This document shows, in pieces, positions 9,293 through 17,648 of a stretch of DNA of 64,000 nt. Under the pieces are notes generated by a model that did no database searches, had not been told where the DNA came from, and was given only the letters and a program-made list of their open reading frames with translations. Source of the DNA: Bacteroidales bacterium (GTDB taxonomy: Bacteria; Bacteroidota; Bacteroidia; Bacteroidales; 4484-276); NCBI GenBank assembly GCA_035647615.1, contig DASRND010000036.1, positions 357,716-421,715 on the forward strand, given 5' to 3'. Numbering within the stretch: position 1 is the stretch's first letter; each line of letters starts with the position of its first letter. Both the position numbers and the translations under genes were made by a program.

Positions 9293-9325
9293 AAAAAAGC
9301 CCGGATAGTCCTGCTACCCGAGCCT
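9293..9325 (-). terminator. Rho-independent terminator of the ferredoxin gene
   Basis: Read on the minus strand, GGCTCGGGTAG and CTATCCGGGCT form an 11-bp stem with G-U pairs around a 5-nt loop, followed by a run of T. It lies about 40 bp past the ferredoxin stop codon. Confidence 0.7.
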
Positions 9326-9365
9326 TTGCTTGGTTTAAAAAATTGGATTTTTATCCTCTCCTGAA

Positions 9366-9533
9366 TTATTCAGGATGAATTGCCTCTACGGGGCAAACAT
9401 CAGCGCATGCACCACAATCGGTACATACATCAGGATCAATTTTGTAAATTTCGCCCTCTGAGATTGCCTCTACAGGACATTCGTCAATGCAAGTACCACA
9501 AGCGGTACAATCATCTGAAATTACGTATGCCAT
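9366..9533 (-). CDS. 2[4Fe-4S] ferredoxin
   Basis: A 55-residue bacterial-type ferredoxin, MAYVISDDCTACGTCIDECP followed by a second half with CTDCGACADVCPVEAI. Two CxxCxxCxxxCP motifs are present at residues 9-20 and 37-48, enough for two low-potential [4Fe-4S] clusters. It is a soluble electron carrier, and in an organism with HydABC and a likely fermentative metabolism it is the expected partner of pyruvate:ferredoxin oxidoreductase and the electron-bifurcating hydrogenase. It is a stand-alone gene with its own terminator. Confidence 0.95.
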   Translation of the reverse strand: MAYVISDDCTACGTCIDECPVEAISEGEIYKIDPDVCTDCGACADVCPVEAIHPE

Positions 9534-9693
9534 TTTCTTTTGGTTTTTGAATTAATAATTATTGCTGCAAAGTTTGCATTATTTTCATTCAAACGACTTT
9601 TAAAATCAAAATGTTTGAACATTTAAGGCTGTTTTAAATTGACATTATCAAACAGCCATCGGCCTTGCAACGATAGAAGCAGCTTAACGGCCA

Positions 9694-9724
9694 TTTCGAT
9701 GAATGAGGCTTTTATGTACTTTTG
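9694..9724 (+). promoter_or_regulatory. Predicted promoter of hutU
   Basis: TTTC (9694-9697), 19 bp spacer, TACTTTTG (9717-9724): a near-consensus Bacteroidota promoter (TTTG, 19-21 bp, TAnnTTTG). The leader to ATG 9763 would be about 32 nt. Confidence 0.5.
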
Positions 9725-9762
9725 CGTTTTCACATACATAGTGTGTTTTATAAAAGAAGAAT

Positions 9763-11769
9763 ATGATGAATGATTTTGAAAAAAAGATTCTGCAAGGCAT
9801 CCCTGCCGAACTCCCCACCATGCCGCAGTGGGATACAAATGTTTCGCATGCACCCCGGCGCAAAGAAATCCTCACAACCGACGAAAAAGTGTTAGCACTA
9901 AAAAATGCGCTTCGCTATTTTCCTGCTGCGTTGCATTCACAGCTGGCACCGGAATTCGCCGACGAACTGCAAAAGTATGGGCGCATTTATATGTATCGCT
10001 ACCGACCGACCTACTCCATGCATGCCCGCCCTGTCGGCGATTATCCTGCACGTAGCCGGCAAGCAGCTTCCATTATGCTAATGATTCAAAACAACCTCGA
10101 CCCTGCCGTAGCGCAGCATCCGCACGAACTGATTACTTATGGCGGCAATGGAGCTGTGTTTCAAAACTGGGCGCAATATCTGCTCACCATGAAATACCTC
10201 GCGGAGATGACTGATGAGCAAACATTGACGATGTATTCGGGGCATCCCATGGGGCTTTTCCCCTCGCACCGTGATGCGCCGCGTGTGGTTGTAACCAACG
10301 GCATGGTGATTCCTAACTACTCCACCCCCGACCATTGGGAAAAATTCAACGCGCTGGGCGTTTCACAATACGGCCAGATGACCGCCGGATCGTACATGTA
10401 CATCGGGCCGCAGGGCATCGTTCATGGCACCACCATCACCGTGCTCAATGCCGGAAGGATGCTGGCGCATGGAAGTGACGAAGGCCTGGCTGGAAAATTA
10501 TTTGTTACCTCCGGTCTTGGCGGCATGTCGGGCGCACAAGCCAAAGCGGCTGTGATAGCCGGAGCTGTAGGTGTGATAGCTGAGGTGAACGAAGCTGCCG
10601 CCCGCAAACGTCACCAACAGGGCTGGGTAGATGAGCTTTATGATGAGTTGCCAAAACTGATAGAGCGCATTCGCCGGACGCGTGAGGACAAAGAGTCAGT
10701 ATCGCTGGCTTATGTAGGGAACATTGTGGACTTGTGGGAGAAACTGTTAGCAGAAAATATAAAAGTGGAATTGGGATCAGACCAAACTTCGCTACACAAT
10801 CCCTGGGCTGGTGGCTATTATCCGGCCGGTCTTTCTTTTGAAGAATCCAATAAAATGATGGTCGACAACCCGAAACAGTTTACCGAAGCGGTAAAGAAAT
10901 CGCTATGCCGGCAGGTGAAAGCCATCAACGCAATGACTGCCCGGGGCATGTACTTTTTTGATTATGGCAACGCATTTTTGCTGGAATCGGGGCGCGCCGG
11001 AGCCGACATTTTCGACAACAAAGGCGGCTACCGTTATCCGTCGTATGTGCAGGACATCATGGGTCCGATGTGTTTCGATTACGGCTTTGGCCCTTTCCGC
11101 TGGGTTTGCACTTCGGGCAATCCGGCAGATCTCGACACCACCGATAAAATTGCTATAAAAGTGCTCGAAGAAATTGCCGCCACGGCGCCCAAAGAAATTA
11201 CCCAACAAATGCACGACAACATCAGATGGATAAAAGGAGCCAAAGAAAACAAGCTGGTGGTTGGATCGCAGGCACGGATACTTTACGCCGATGCCGAAGG
11301 ACGCATCCGCATTGCAGAAACCTTTAACCAGGCCATTCGCTCAGGCGAAATATCAGCTCCGGTAGTGCTGGGGCGCGACCACCACGACGTGTCCGGCACC
11401 GACTCGCCTTACCGCGAAACTTCCAACATCTACGACGGTTCACAATTTACTGCCGACATGGCCATCCAAAACGTTATCGGCGACGCTTTCCGTGGCGCCA
11501 CCTGGGTATCGATACACAACGGCGGCGGCGTGGGCTGGGGCGAAGTAATCAACGGCGGATTCGGCATGCTGCTCGACGGCTCCGAAGATGCCGGCCGTCG
11601 TTTGAAATCGATGCTTTATTGGGATGTTAATAATGGTATTGCCCGCCGTAACTGGGCACGTAACCCCGGCGCTATTTTCGCTATAAAGCGAGCCATGAAA
11701 GAGAACCCAAACCTAAAGGTGACACTTCCCAACGAAGCCGACGAGTCGATGCTGAAAAAGTTAGTGTGA
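9763..11769 (+). CDS. hutU: Urocanate hydratase
   Basis: This 668-residue cytoplasmic enzyme converts urocanate to 4-imidazolone-5-propionate in histidine breakdown, using a tightly bound NAD+ as electrophile. Family features include ELITYGGNGAVFQNWAQY (about residue 120), the MYSGHPMGLFPS block (about 159-170), the central Rossmann-like segment with FVTSGLGGMSGAQAKAA and the C-terminal SIHNGGGVGWGEVINGGF. The length fits the longer Bacteroidota form, about 100 residues more than the proteobacterial enzyme. ATG codons at 9763 and 9766 are both possible. hutH, hutI and formimidoyltransferase genes are not in the window, so the rest of the pathway must be elsewhere. Confidence 0.93.
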   Translation: MMNDFEKKILQGIPAELPTMPQWDTNVSHAPRRKEILTTDEKVLALKNALRYFPAALHSQLAPEFADELQKYGRIYMYRYRPTYSMHARPVGDYPARSRQAASIMLMIQNNLDPAVAQHPHELITYGGNGAVFQNWAQYLLTMKYLAEMTDEQTLTMYSGHPMGLFPSHRDAPRVVVTNGMVIPNYSTPDHWEKFNALGVSQYGQMTAGSYMYIGPQGIVHGTTITVLNAGRMLAHGSDEGLAGKLFVTSGLGGMSGAQAKAAVIAGAVGVIAEVNEAAARKRHQQGWVDELYDELPKLIERIRRTREDKESVSLAYVGNIVDLWEKLLAENIKVELGSDQTSLHNPWAGGYYPAGLSFEESNKMMVDNPKQFTEAVKKSLCRQVKAINAMTARGMYFFDYGNAFLLESGRAGADIFDNKGGYRYPSYVQDIMGPMCFDYGFGPFRWVCTSGNPADLDTTDKIAIKVLEEIAATAPKEITQQMHDNIRWIKGAKENKLVVGSQARILYADAEGRIRIAETFNQAIRSGEISAPVVLGRDHHDVSGTDSPYRETSNIYDGSQFTADMAIQNVIGDAFRGATWVSIHNGGGVGWGEVINGGFGMLLDGSEDAGRRLKSMLYWDVNNGIARRNWARNPGAIFAIKRAMKENPNLKVTLPNEADESMLKKLV

Positions 11770-11813
11770 TGCAAATCATTTAATAAAACAGTTTCGGAAA
11801 CCAACTAAAACCG

Positions 11814-12671
11814 GTGCAAGCCAACGATCTACATAAGCTCTATCAGGCAGAGCTGAGCGATTCCGACTTTGAGCGGCTCAGCGAATTTATCTTTCGCGAG
11901 TATGGCATCCACCTGCCGCCACACAAGAAGCTTATGCTCCAGAGCCGCCTGCGCTCACGCCTTAAAATAAACGGCTGCTTCGACTTTGCCACCTATATCG
12001 CCTACCTCTTCAGCAGCCGTGGCCAACAGGTTGAGCTTATCCACATGATCGATGCGGTTACCACCAATAAAACCGACTTCTTCCGCGAGCCCGATCATTT
12101 TGATTTTTTATACAGAAACGTGTTTATTGATCATTACCAACATTCGACAAATAGATCTTTCAAAATATGGAGCGCCGGATGTTCCACAGGCGAAGAGGCC
12201 TACACCATGGCCATCATTCTGAGTGAATTCAAAGCTTCGCATCATCAGTTCGAGTTTGAGATTGTAGCTACCGATGTTTCGGCAACGGCTTTGCGACAAG
12301 CTACCACGGCGATTTATCCGGAAAGCAAAACGCAGGTAATCCCGCTGAGCCTGCGCAAGAACTACCTGTTGCGCAGCTGCGACCGGACAGCTAAAACAGT
12401 GCGGATCGTTTCGGCACTGCGACAGAAAGTGCACTTTGAGCGGCAAAACCTGATGCACACCGACAAATTCCATGAAAGTGATTTTGATGTCATTTTTTGC
12501 CGCAACACGCTGATTTATTTTGATCGCGTAGTGCAATTACGGGTAGTTCGGGCGCTGCTTGACAAACTACGTAAAGGAGGATATTTTTTTATCGGGCACT
12601 CGGAGTCTTTATTCAGCGACTTGTGGCTTCCGCTGAAGAGAGTAGCGCCCGCTGTTTATCAAAAAATTTAA
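11814..12671 (+). CDS. cheR: CheR-type protein-glutamate methyltransferase
   Basis: A 285-residue SAM-dependent methyltransferase. The N-terminal helical domain (residues 15-80, with IFREYGIHLPPHKKLMLQSR) is followed by the Rossmann domain with the SAM-binding WSAGCSTGEEAYTMAI motif (about 118-133) and the DVIFCRNTLIYFDR motif (about 225-238). CheR normally methylates glutamates of chemoreceptors. The start is a GTG (11814); no ATG in this frame precedes the N-terminal domain. It opens a run of same-strand genes continuing to CheD, CheB and a cyclase, with a 309-bp gap before the kinase-like gene. No receptor, CheA or CheW is present nearby, so its substrate is unknown. Confidence 0.9.
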   Translation: MQANDLHKLYQAELSDSDFERLSEFIFREYGIHLPPHKKLMLQSRLRSRLKINGCFDFATYIAYLFSSRGQQVELIHMIDAVTTNKTDFFREPDHFDFLYRNVFIDHYQHSTNRSFKIWSAGCSTGEEAYTMAIILSEFKASHHQFEFEIVATDVSATALRQATTAIYPESKTQVIPLSLRKNYLLRSCDRTAKTVRIVSALRQKVHFERQNLMHTDKFHESDFDVIFCRNTLIYFDRVVQLRVVRALLDKLRKGGYFFIGHSESLFSDLWLPLKRVAPAVYQKI

Positions 12672-12980
12672 ACTGCAAAAAGCAAATAACAATAAAACAA
12701 TTCACAAATAAATCTCAATTATCAAAAAGCAAACGCTGCATGTCTTCACTATTTTTTTTTGGATTTATTTGAGATTTAGATTTTGTTTTTTGGATTTTAT
12801 TTTTGAAAAAGGTTTGGGCTAAAGCCCGCTAATGTCTTGGATACTTGTTAGCCTCGGCCTGGTGTCCGGGGTTATTGAATCGTCTGGCTCTAGAGATATT
12901 CCTTCCGACTAGCGGCGGATGAGATTTAAGATTTGGAATTTGTTTTTTTGGGATTTTTGCCATCGTTAAAACCATAAATC
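12672..12980. other. 309-bp AT-rich intergenic stretch with repeat text
   Basis: No gene seen. It contains AAATCTCAA near 12711 and its complement TTGAGATTT near 12769, part of an AT-rich text (AAATAAATCTCA) that recurs near 20258. This is a dispersed intergenic element common to many Bacteroidota. A GC-richer patch at about 12815-12920 has no recognisable structure. Confidence 0.45.
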
Positions 12981-13871
12981 ATGACACCACTTACCGACCA
13001 GCAACTTATCGACGAGCTCCGGCACCGCATCGAGCAGCGCAGTGAGGCCTACCGCGAACTGGAAAAACTCAACCGGACGCTTCAGCAGGTGAACCACAAA
13101 CTCATTGAAGCGGAGCGACTGAAAACGAACTTCCTGTCGAATGCACGCAACGAAATCATCAATCCACTAACGTCGATCCTCAGTTTGTCGGAATCGCTTG
13201 GCGCGAACGAAAACCTCACTGCAGAAGAGATTCGTCGCCGGGCGGCGCTGATATATCAGGAGACGGTGCATCTCGATTTTCAATGGCACAACATTTTTGC
13301 GTCTGCCGAAATAGAAGCCGGCGATGTGGTGATAGAGTTTTATGATTTTGATTTCATGCAAGCTGTCAAAGACATTACTGCAAAGTTTAAGAAAATTGCT
13401 GCCGATAGAAATGTTCGCTTTGTCTATAGCGGCTTCTCCCCTGAAAAACTTATCATTCGCAGCGATCCACAAAAATTGCAGCTCATCCTCGAAAATCTCA
13501 TCATGAATGCCGTACAATACACTTATCATGGTACCGAGGTGCACATTTCACTAACGTACAAAGAAGAAACAGTATCTCTTGCAGTGACCGATCACGGTTC
13601 CGGTATCGATAGTTCCGATCATGAACGCGTCTTCGACCGGTTTACCCGAATAAGCCCTGACGTGGCTGAACCCGGCCAGGGGCATGGGCTGGGGCTTCCA
13701 CTGATAAAATCCTACATCGAACTCCTCGGCGGCGAAATAATACTGCAAAGCCAGCGCGATCATGGCAGCACTTTTACCATCCGTATCCCCGATCATACAC
13801 ATACCATCGACAGCAGCGGCTCAGCAGCGCACGGACAGGATTTTCTTTTCGACCAAAGCGAATTGTTTTAA
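12981..13871 (+). CDS. Histidine-kinase-like protein lacking the phospho-acceptor His
   Basis: A 296-residue soluble protein: N-terminal coiled coil (residues 5-48), a dimerisation/H-box region and a C-terminal HATPase domain. The H-box reads FLSNARNEIINPLTSIL, so the position of the invariant His (in FxxxxSHExxxPL) is Asn57. The ATPase half is intact: N-box LENLIMNAVQY (170-180), G1 DHGSGID (204-210) and G2 GHGLGLPLIKS (234-244). It therefore probably binds ATP but cannot autophosphorylate at the usual site. It lies between cheR and cheD, 6 bp before the latter. There is no sensor domain, so input must come from a partner. It could be a scaffold, an ATP-dependent switch or a phosphatase-like regulator. 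Confidence 0.85.
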   Translation: MTPLTDQQLIDELRHRIEQRSEAYRELEKLNRTLQQVNHKLIEAERLKTNFLSNARNEIINPLTSILSLSESLGANENLTAEEIRRRAALIYQETVHLDFQWHNIFASAEIEAGDVVIEFYDFDFMQAVKDITAKFKKIAADRNVRFVYSGFSPEKLIIRSDPQKLQLILENLIMNAVQYTYHGTEVHISLTYKEETVSLAVTDHGSGIDSSDHERVFDRFTRISPDVAEPGQGHGLGLPLIKSYIELLGGEIILQSQRDHGSTFTIRIPDHTHTIDSSGSAAHGQDFLFDQSELF

Positions 13872-13877
13872 CAAACA

Positions 13878-14333
13878 ATGAACAACCTGCAGGCGAAATA
13901 CATTTACTCATCAGCCCTTTTTGTGGCCCATGAGCCCATCATCCTCAATACTATTTTGGGATCGTGCGTGGCCGTATGCTTGTGGGACAGTGAGAGAGCC
14001 ACCGGAGGGATGAACCATTATATGTTGCCGCTTTGGAATGGTGAGGGATTTGCTTCGCCCAAATATGGAAATATTGCCAACGAACTGCTGGTAAAAAAAA
14101 TGCTGGCTCAGGGTAGTAATATGGAAAATCTTATCGCCAAATTTTTTGGCGGTGCGCAAATGCTCGACGATAACGCAAGGATTTTTGATATTGGTCAGCG
14201 TAACACTGAGCTTGCTTTTGAGATTTATGCAGCCTATGGCATCGAAATAGCCAAAGGCAGCACCGGTGGCAATCGGGGACGTAAAATATTTTTTAACACA
14301 CATACCGGCGAGGTGATGCAGAAATACCTTTGA
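13878..14333 (+). CDS. cheD: CheD-type glutamine deamidase
   Basis: A 151-residue protein with the CheD core: TILGSCVAVCLWD (residues 25-37), where Cys30 is the expected nucleophile, and GGMNHYMLP (43-51), where His47 is the expected base. Thr25 fits the third catalytic position. CheD deamidates glutamines of chemoreceptors and, in some bacteria, partners with CheC. Here there is no receptor or CheC in view, and the gene is packed between a pseudo-kinase (6 bp) and cheB (30 bp). The enzyme appears catalytically complete. Confidence 0.92.
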   Translation: MNNLQAKYIYSSALFVAHEPIILNTILGSCVAVCLWDSERATGGMNHYMLPLWNGEGFASPKYGNIANELLVKKMLAQGSNMENLIAKFFGGAQMLDDNARIFDIGQRNTELAFEIYAAYGIEIAKGSTGGNRGRKIFFNTHTGEVMQKYL

Positions 14334-14363
14334 GTGTCCGGCAAAAGATAACAGCCCGGTTTT

Positions 14364-15422
14364 ATGAGGAAAAAAATTCGTGTTTTAATAGTTGATGATT
14401 CCGCTGTAATCAGGCAGTCGCTTACCAAAATACTGGAGCACTCAGAGCAGATAGAAATTATTGCCACAGCTTCCGACCCTTATGTGGCGGCGGCCTGCAT
14501 GAAAAAAGAAATCCCGGATGTAATCACCCTCGATCTGGACATGCCCCGCATGGATGGCCTCACGTTTCTTCATCGCCTTATGACACAATACCCTGTGCCG
14601 GTGGTGGTAATTTCGAGTCTTACGCGCAAAGGCTCGCCCGAAGTGATCAAAGCGCTGGAATATGGCGCCGTGGATGTTATTCACAAACCCAACCTCATCA
14701 ATCAGAAAAATATTGACGAAAGCAGCATCCAGATCATCGATGCCGTGATAGCCGCCAGCATGTCACGACCGGCGCGTCGTAATATTAGTACCCGGCCAGA
14801 ACCTTCAATTCTCCGGGCTACGGCATTGCCAGCTTTTGATTTTAATAACAAAACAATCATTGCCATCGGCGCTTCTACCGGCGGTACCGAAGCCATCCAA
14901 ACCATCCTGGCCGGACTGCCCGCCAACACGCCGCCGGTAATTATCGTGCAACACATGCCTGCCGGCTTTACCCGCACTTTCGCCGAAAGGCTCGACAGCC
15001 TGTTCCCCTTTCGGGTGAAAGAAGCTGAAAATGACGAAGAGCTTACCGTGGGCAAAGTACTGATAGCTCCCGGTGGATATCATCTCGCCGTGAAACGATC
15101 TCCTGCCGGTTTGTACACGCATGCTTACAGCGGCCCGCTGGTAAATCGTCACCGACCTGCCGTGGATGTACTTTTTAGTTCGGTGGCGCGTGCAGCAGGC
15201 AGCAACGCAACAGGTATTTTGCTCACCGGAATGGGCGCTGACGGAGCTGCCGGACTGCTCGAAATGAAACAGGCCGGAGCGCTAACCATTGCTCAGGATA
15301 AAGCCACAAGCGCGGTGTACGGAATGCCCAAAGAAGCCGAAAAAATCGGCGCTGCTCAATTCGTGCTGCCCATAAATCAGATCGCCGAATTTGTAATTAA
15401 TAAAATAAAAAATGCACGCTAA
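14364..15422 (+). CDS. cheB: CheB protein-glutamate methylesterase
   Basis: The 352-residue protein has an N-terminal receiver domain (IRVLIVDDSAVIRQSL, phospho-acceptor Asp in TLDLDMPRMDG near residue 57, Lys in IHKPNL) joined by a linker to the methylesterase domain. The esterase triad is visible as IGASTGGTEAI (Ser), VQHMPAGFT (His) and LTGMGADGAAGL (Asp). It removes methyl groups from receptor glutamates when phosphorylated. With CheR and CheD it makes a complete receptor-modification set, but the usual kinase CheA is missing here. The stop overlaps the start of the cyclase gene by 11 bp, which implies translational coupling. Confidence 0.93.
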   Translation: MRKKIRVLIVDDSAVIRQSLTKILEHSEQIEIIATASDPYVAAACMKKEIPDVITLDLDMPRMDGLTFLHRLMTQYPVPVVVISSLTRKGSPEVIKALEYGAVDVIHKPNLINQKNIDESSIQIIDAVIAASMSRPARRNISTRPEPSILRATALPAFDFNNKTIIAIGASTGGTEAIQTILAGLPANTPPVIIVQHMPAGFTRTFAERLDSLFPFRVKEAENDEELTVGKVLIAPGGYHLAVKRSPAGLYTHAYSGPLVNRHRPAVDVLFSSVARAAGSNATGILLTGMGADGAAGLLEMKQAGALTIAQDKATSAVYGMPKEAEKIGAAQFVLPINQIAEFVINKIKNAR

Positions 15423-17388
15423 AAAACTTTTTCTGGTGCTTTTGCTGTGGATGGTACTGCTGCCCAATGCGCAGGCCGAAAAGAAAATCACACTTTGCGA
15501 CAGCTTATATTTAGAAATGCTGCAACATCCTGGCGACACTTCGCGCATCGAGAACCTGATGGCGGCGGTGCACGATATTAACACCTACCATCCCGACACA
15601 GCGTGGTATTATGCAGAAAAGTTGTTTGAACTTTCCAGGCAGGCAAATTATTTTCCCGGGATAGCCACAGCACTCAACCTGCAGGGGATGATGCTCGAGC
15701 AAAGCGATTATCCTGCAGCGATAGCCAAATATGAGCAAAGCCTTACGATAGCTAAAGAGAACAATCTCCGCCTTATTGCTGCCGCTGTTTACAACAATCT
15801 AAGCATTGTCTATTCGCAGATGGGCGACTATTCCGTTTCGATAGATTACCTGTTGGAGTTGCTCTCGCTGGCCGAAAGCATGAACGACACCATGCGCATG
15901 GCCGTGGCGCTCAACAACATCGGGCTGCGTTACCACGAAATGAAAAACCCCGAAGTGGCGCTGGATTATTTTCACAAAGCGATGGATTACAACCTGAAGA
16001 GCCACGACACAGCCAAATACGCTACCAATCTTTCTAATATCGGCGTGGCATTTCAGGCGCTCGAACATTACGACTCCGCATTTTATTACCATCAGAAAGC
16101 CATCGCGCTGCACCGCAAAAATCACGACCTCTATAAGATGCAATATGGCTATCAGGCGCTTGTGTATCTATATCTCGACAAAAGTGAAATAGACCTTGCC
16201 GAGAGCGCCCTCGACACAGCATTTGATCTGGCACACCAGGTAAACGACCGCTATGGCTTGTTAAGTCTAATGATTGCCCGGGGCGTTTTGCTCATCCGAA
16301 ATGACAAACACACCCAGGCAATTCAGGTGCTTAAAGAATCGCAGCGGTTGGCATCAGAAATGAACTATCGGAGCATCCTGGTGGATACTTACAAAGAACT
16401 GAGCCAAGCCTATCGCGGTATGGGCGATTTTAAGTACGCTTTTGAATACAACGAAAAATACATCGCTTTGCGCGACTCGCTGCAAAACATCGAAAAGAAC
16501 AAGTCGCAGATGCGGGTAAATGCTTACGCCAAAAATAAAACGGATAAGGAAATAGAGCTTTTTACTAAAAATATTGAAATGCAAAAGCTCCAGCTCCGGC
16601 GCCAAAAACAGTTGCGTAACCTGATCATCCTTATCGGAGCACTGTTTTTAGCTGTTGCTCTGTTGCTGCTGCACCGCTACCGCTATGTGCAGCGCACACG
16701 TCGCGAGCTGGAAAATAAAAACCTGGTGATCACGCACGAACGCAAACGCTCCGACGACCTGCTTTTGAATATTTTGCCATCAGAGACCGCCGAGGAACTC
16801 AAAAACAGCGGCACCTCCAAGGCACGCAAATATGATCAGGTGACGGTTCTTTTTACCGACTTCAAAGGTTTTGTTCAGATGGCCGGACAAATGACTCCCG
16901 AAGAGCTGGTGGCCGAAATTGACTATTGCTACAAACATTTCGACGACATCATAACGCAGTACCACGTCGAAAAAATCAAGACCATCGGCGACTCTTACAT
17001 GTGCGCTGCCGGACTGCCTGTTGCCAACGACACCAACCCCCAGGATGCCGTGCGTGCCGCCTGCGCCATCCGGCGGTTTATGGAAGGCTACAAACAACAA
17101 CGTCAGACTGCCGGAATGCCGTGGTTCGAGGCGCGCATCGGATTGCACACCGGCCCGGTGGTAGCGGGCATCGTGGGCAACCGCAAATTTGCCTACGACA
17201 TCTGGGGCGACACCGTCAACATTGCCTCACGCATGGAATCGGGGGGCGAGGTGGGTAAAGTAAATATTTCGCACGCCACGTGGCTTTTGGTGAAAGATGA
17301 TTTCAAATGCACCCCACGCGGACAGATTGAAGTGAAAAACGGACTTTCGTTTGAGATGTATTTTGTGGAAGAAGAGGTTGAGAATTAA
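15412..17388 (+). CDS. Membrane TPR protein with adenylate cyclase domain
   Basis: A 658-residue protein with a signal sequence (residues 1-23), about seven periplasmic TPR repeats (60-350), one membrane helix (about 403-422, LIILIGALFLAVALLLL), a short coiled coil and a cytosolic class III cyclase domain (about 475-640). Metal-binding Asp residues are in VLFTDFKGF and TIGDSYM. The purine-selecting residues are Lys (EKIKTIGD) and Asp (YDIWGDTVN), the pattern of adenylate rather than guanylate cyclases, and the NIASRM Asn/Arg pair is present. It should make cAMP in response to something read by the TPR region. Coupling to cheB suggests that the Che-like enzymes and cAMP output belong to one pathway. 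Confidence 0.88.
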   Translation: MHAKKLFLVLLLWMVLLPNAQAEKKITLCDSLYLEMLQHPGDTSRIENLMAAVHDINTYHPDTAWYYAEKLFELSRQANYFPGIATALNLQGMMLEQSDYPAAIAKYEQSLTIAKENNLRLIAAAVYNNLSIVYSQMGDYSVSIDYLLELLSLAESMNDTMRMAVALNNIGLRYHEMKNPEVALDYFHKAMDYNLKSHDTAKYATNLSNIGVAFQALEHYDSAFYYHQKAIALHRKNHDLYKMQYGYQALVYLYLDKSEIDLAESALDTAFDLAHQVNDRYGLLSLMIARGVLLIRNDKHTQAIQVLKESQRLASEMNYRSILVDTYKELSQAYRGMGDFKYAFEYNEKYIALRDSLQNIEKNKSQMRVNAYAKNKTDKEIELFTKNIEMQKLQLRRQKQLRNLIILIGALFLAVALLLLHRYRYVQRTRRELENKNLVITHERKRSDDLLLNILPSETAEELKNSGTSKARKYDQVTVLFTDFKGFVQMAGQMTPEELVAEIDYCYKHFDDIITQYHVEKIKTIGDSYMCAAGLPVANDTNPQDAVRAACAIRRFMEGYKQQRQTAGMPWFEARIGLHTGPVVAGIVGNRKFAYDIWGDTVNIASRMESGGEVGKVNISHATWLLVKDDFKCTPRGQIEVKNGLSFEMYFVEEEVEN

Positions 17389-17391
17389 ATG

Positions 17392-17481
17392 CAGTTCTCA
17401 GTTGGCAGTCTTCAGTTCTCAGTCGGCAATCGGCAGTCAACAGTTGGCAGTCGGCAGTCAACAGTTGGCAGTCGGCAGTCC
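17392..17481. repeat. Short tandem CAGTTGGCAGTCGGCAGT repeats
   Basis: Imperfect copies of CAGT(T/C)GGCAGT follow each other after the cyclase stop; a 21-bp unit is exactly repeated (around 17435-17481). A related CAGTTCTCAGTTCTCAG run lies at 48428-48444. This is a simple dispersed repeat. A 68-codon open frame across it is an artefact. Confidence 0.7.
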
Positions 17482-17648
17482 TTGATGGGTGGTAATTTTT
17501 CCTCCGGTGCAGGGCAACGGAACATAATTTCATCAGAAAAACACATCCCAAAAATTCACAACAGAAAAAATGAAAAACTGCACGCCCTCCATTAAAATTT
17601 TTGTAGGGTTTCAGGAATGTTGATTTTTCCAACAGTAAGAAACATCCC

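Noticed and set aside
17389..17595. 68-codon open frame after the cyclase gene
   Set aside because: Made of CAGTTGGCAGT repeats; no ribosome-binding context or family.
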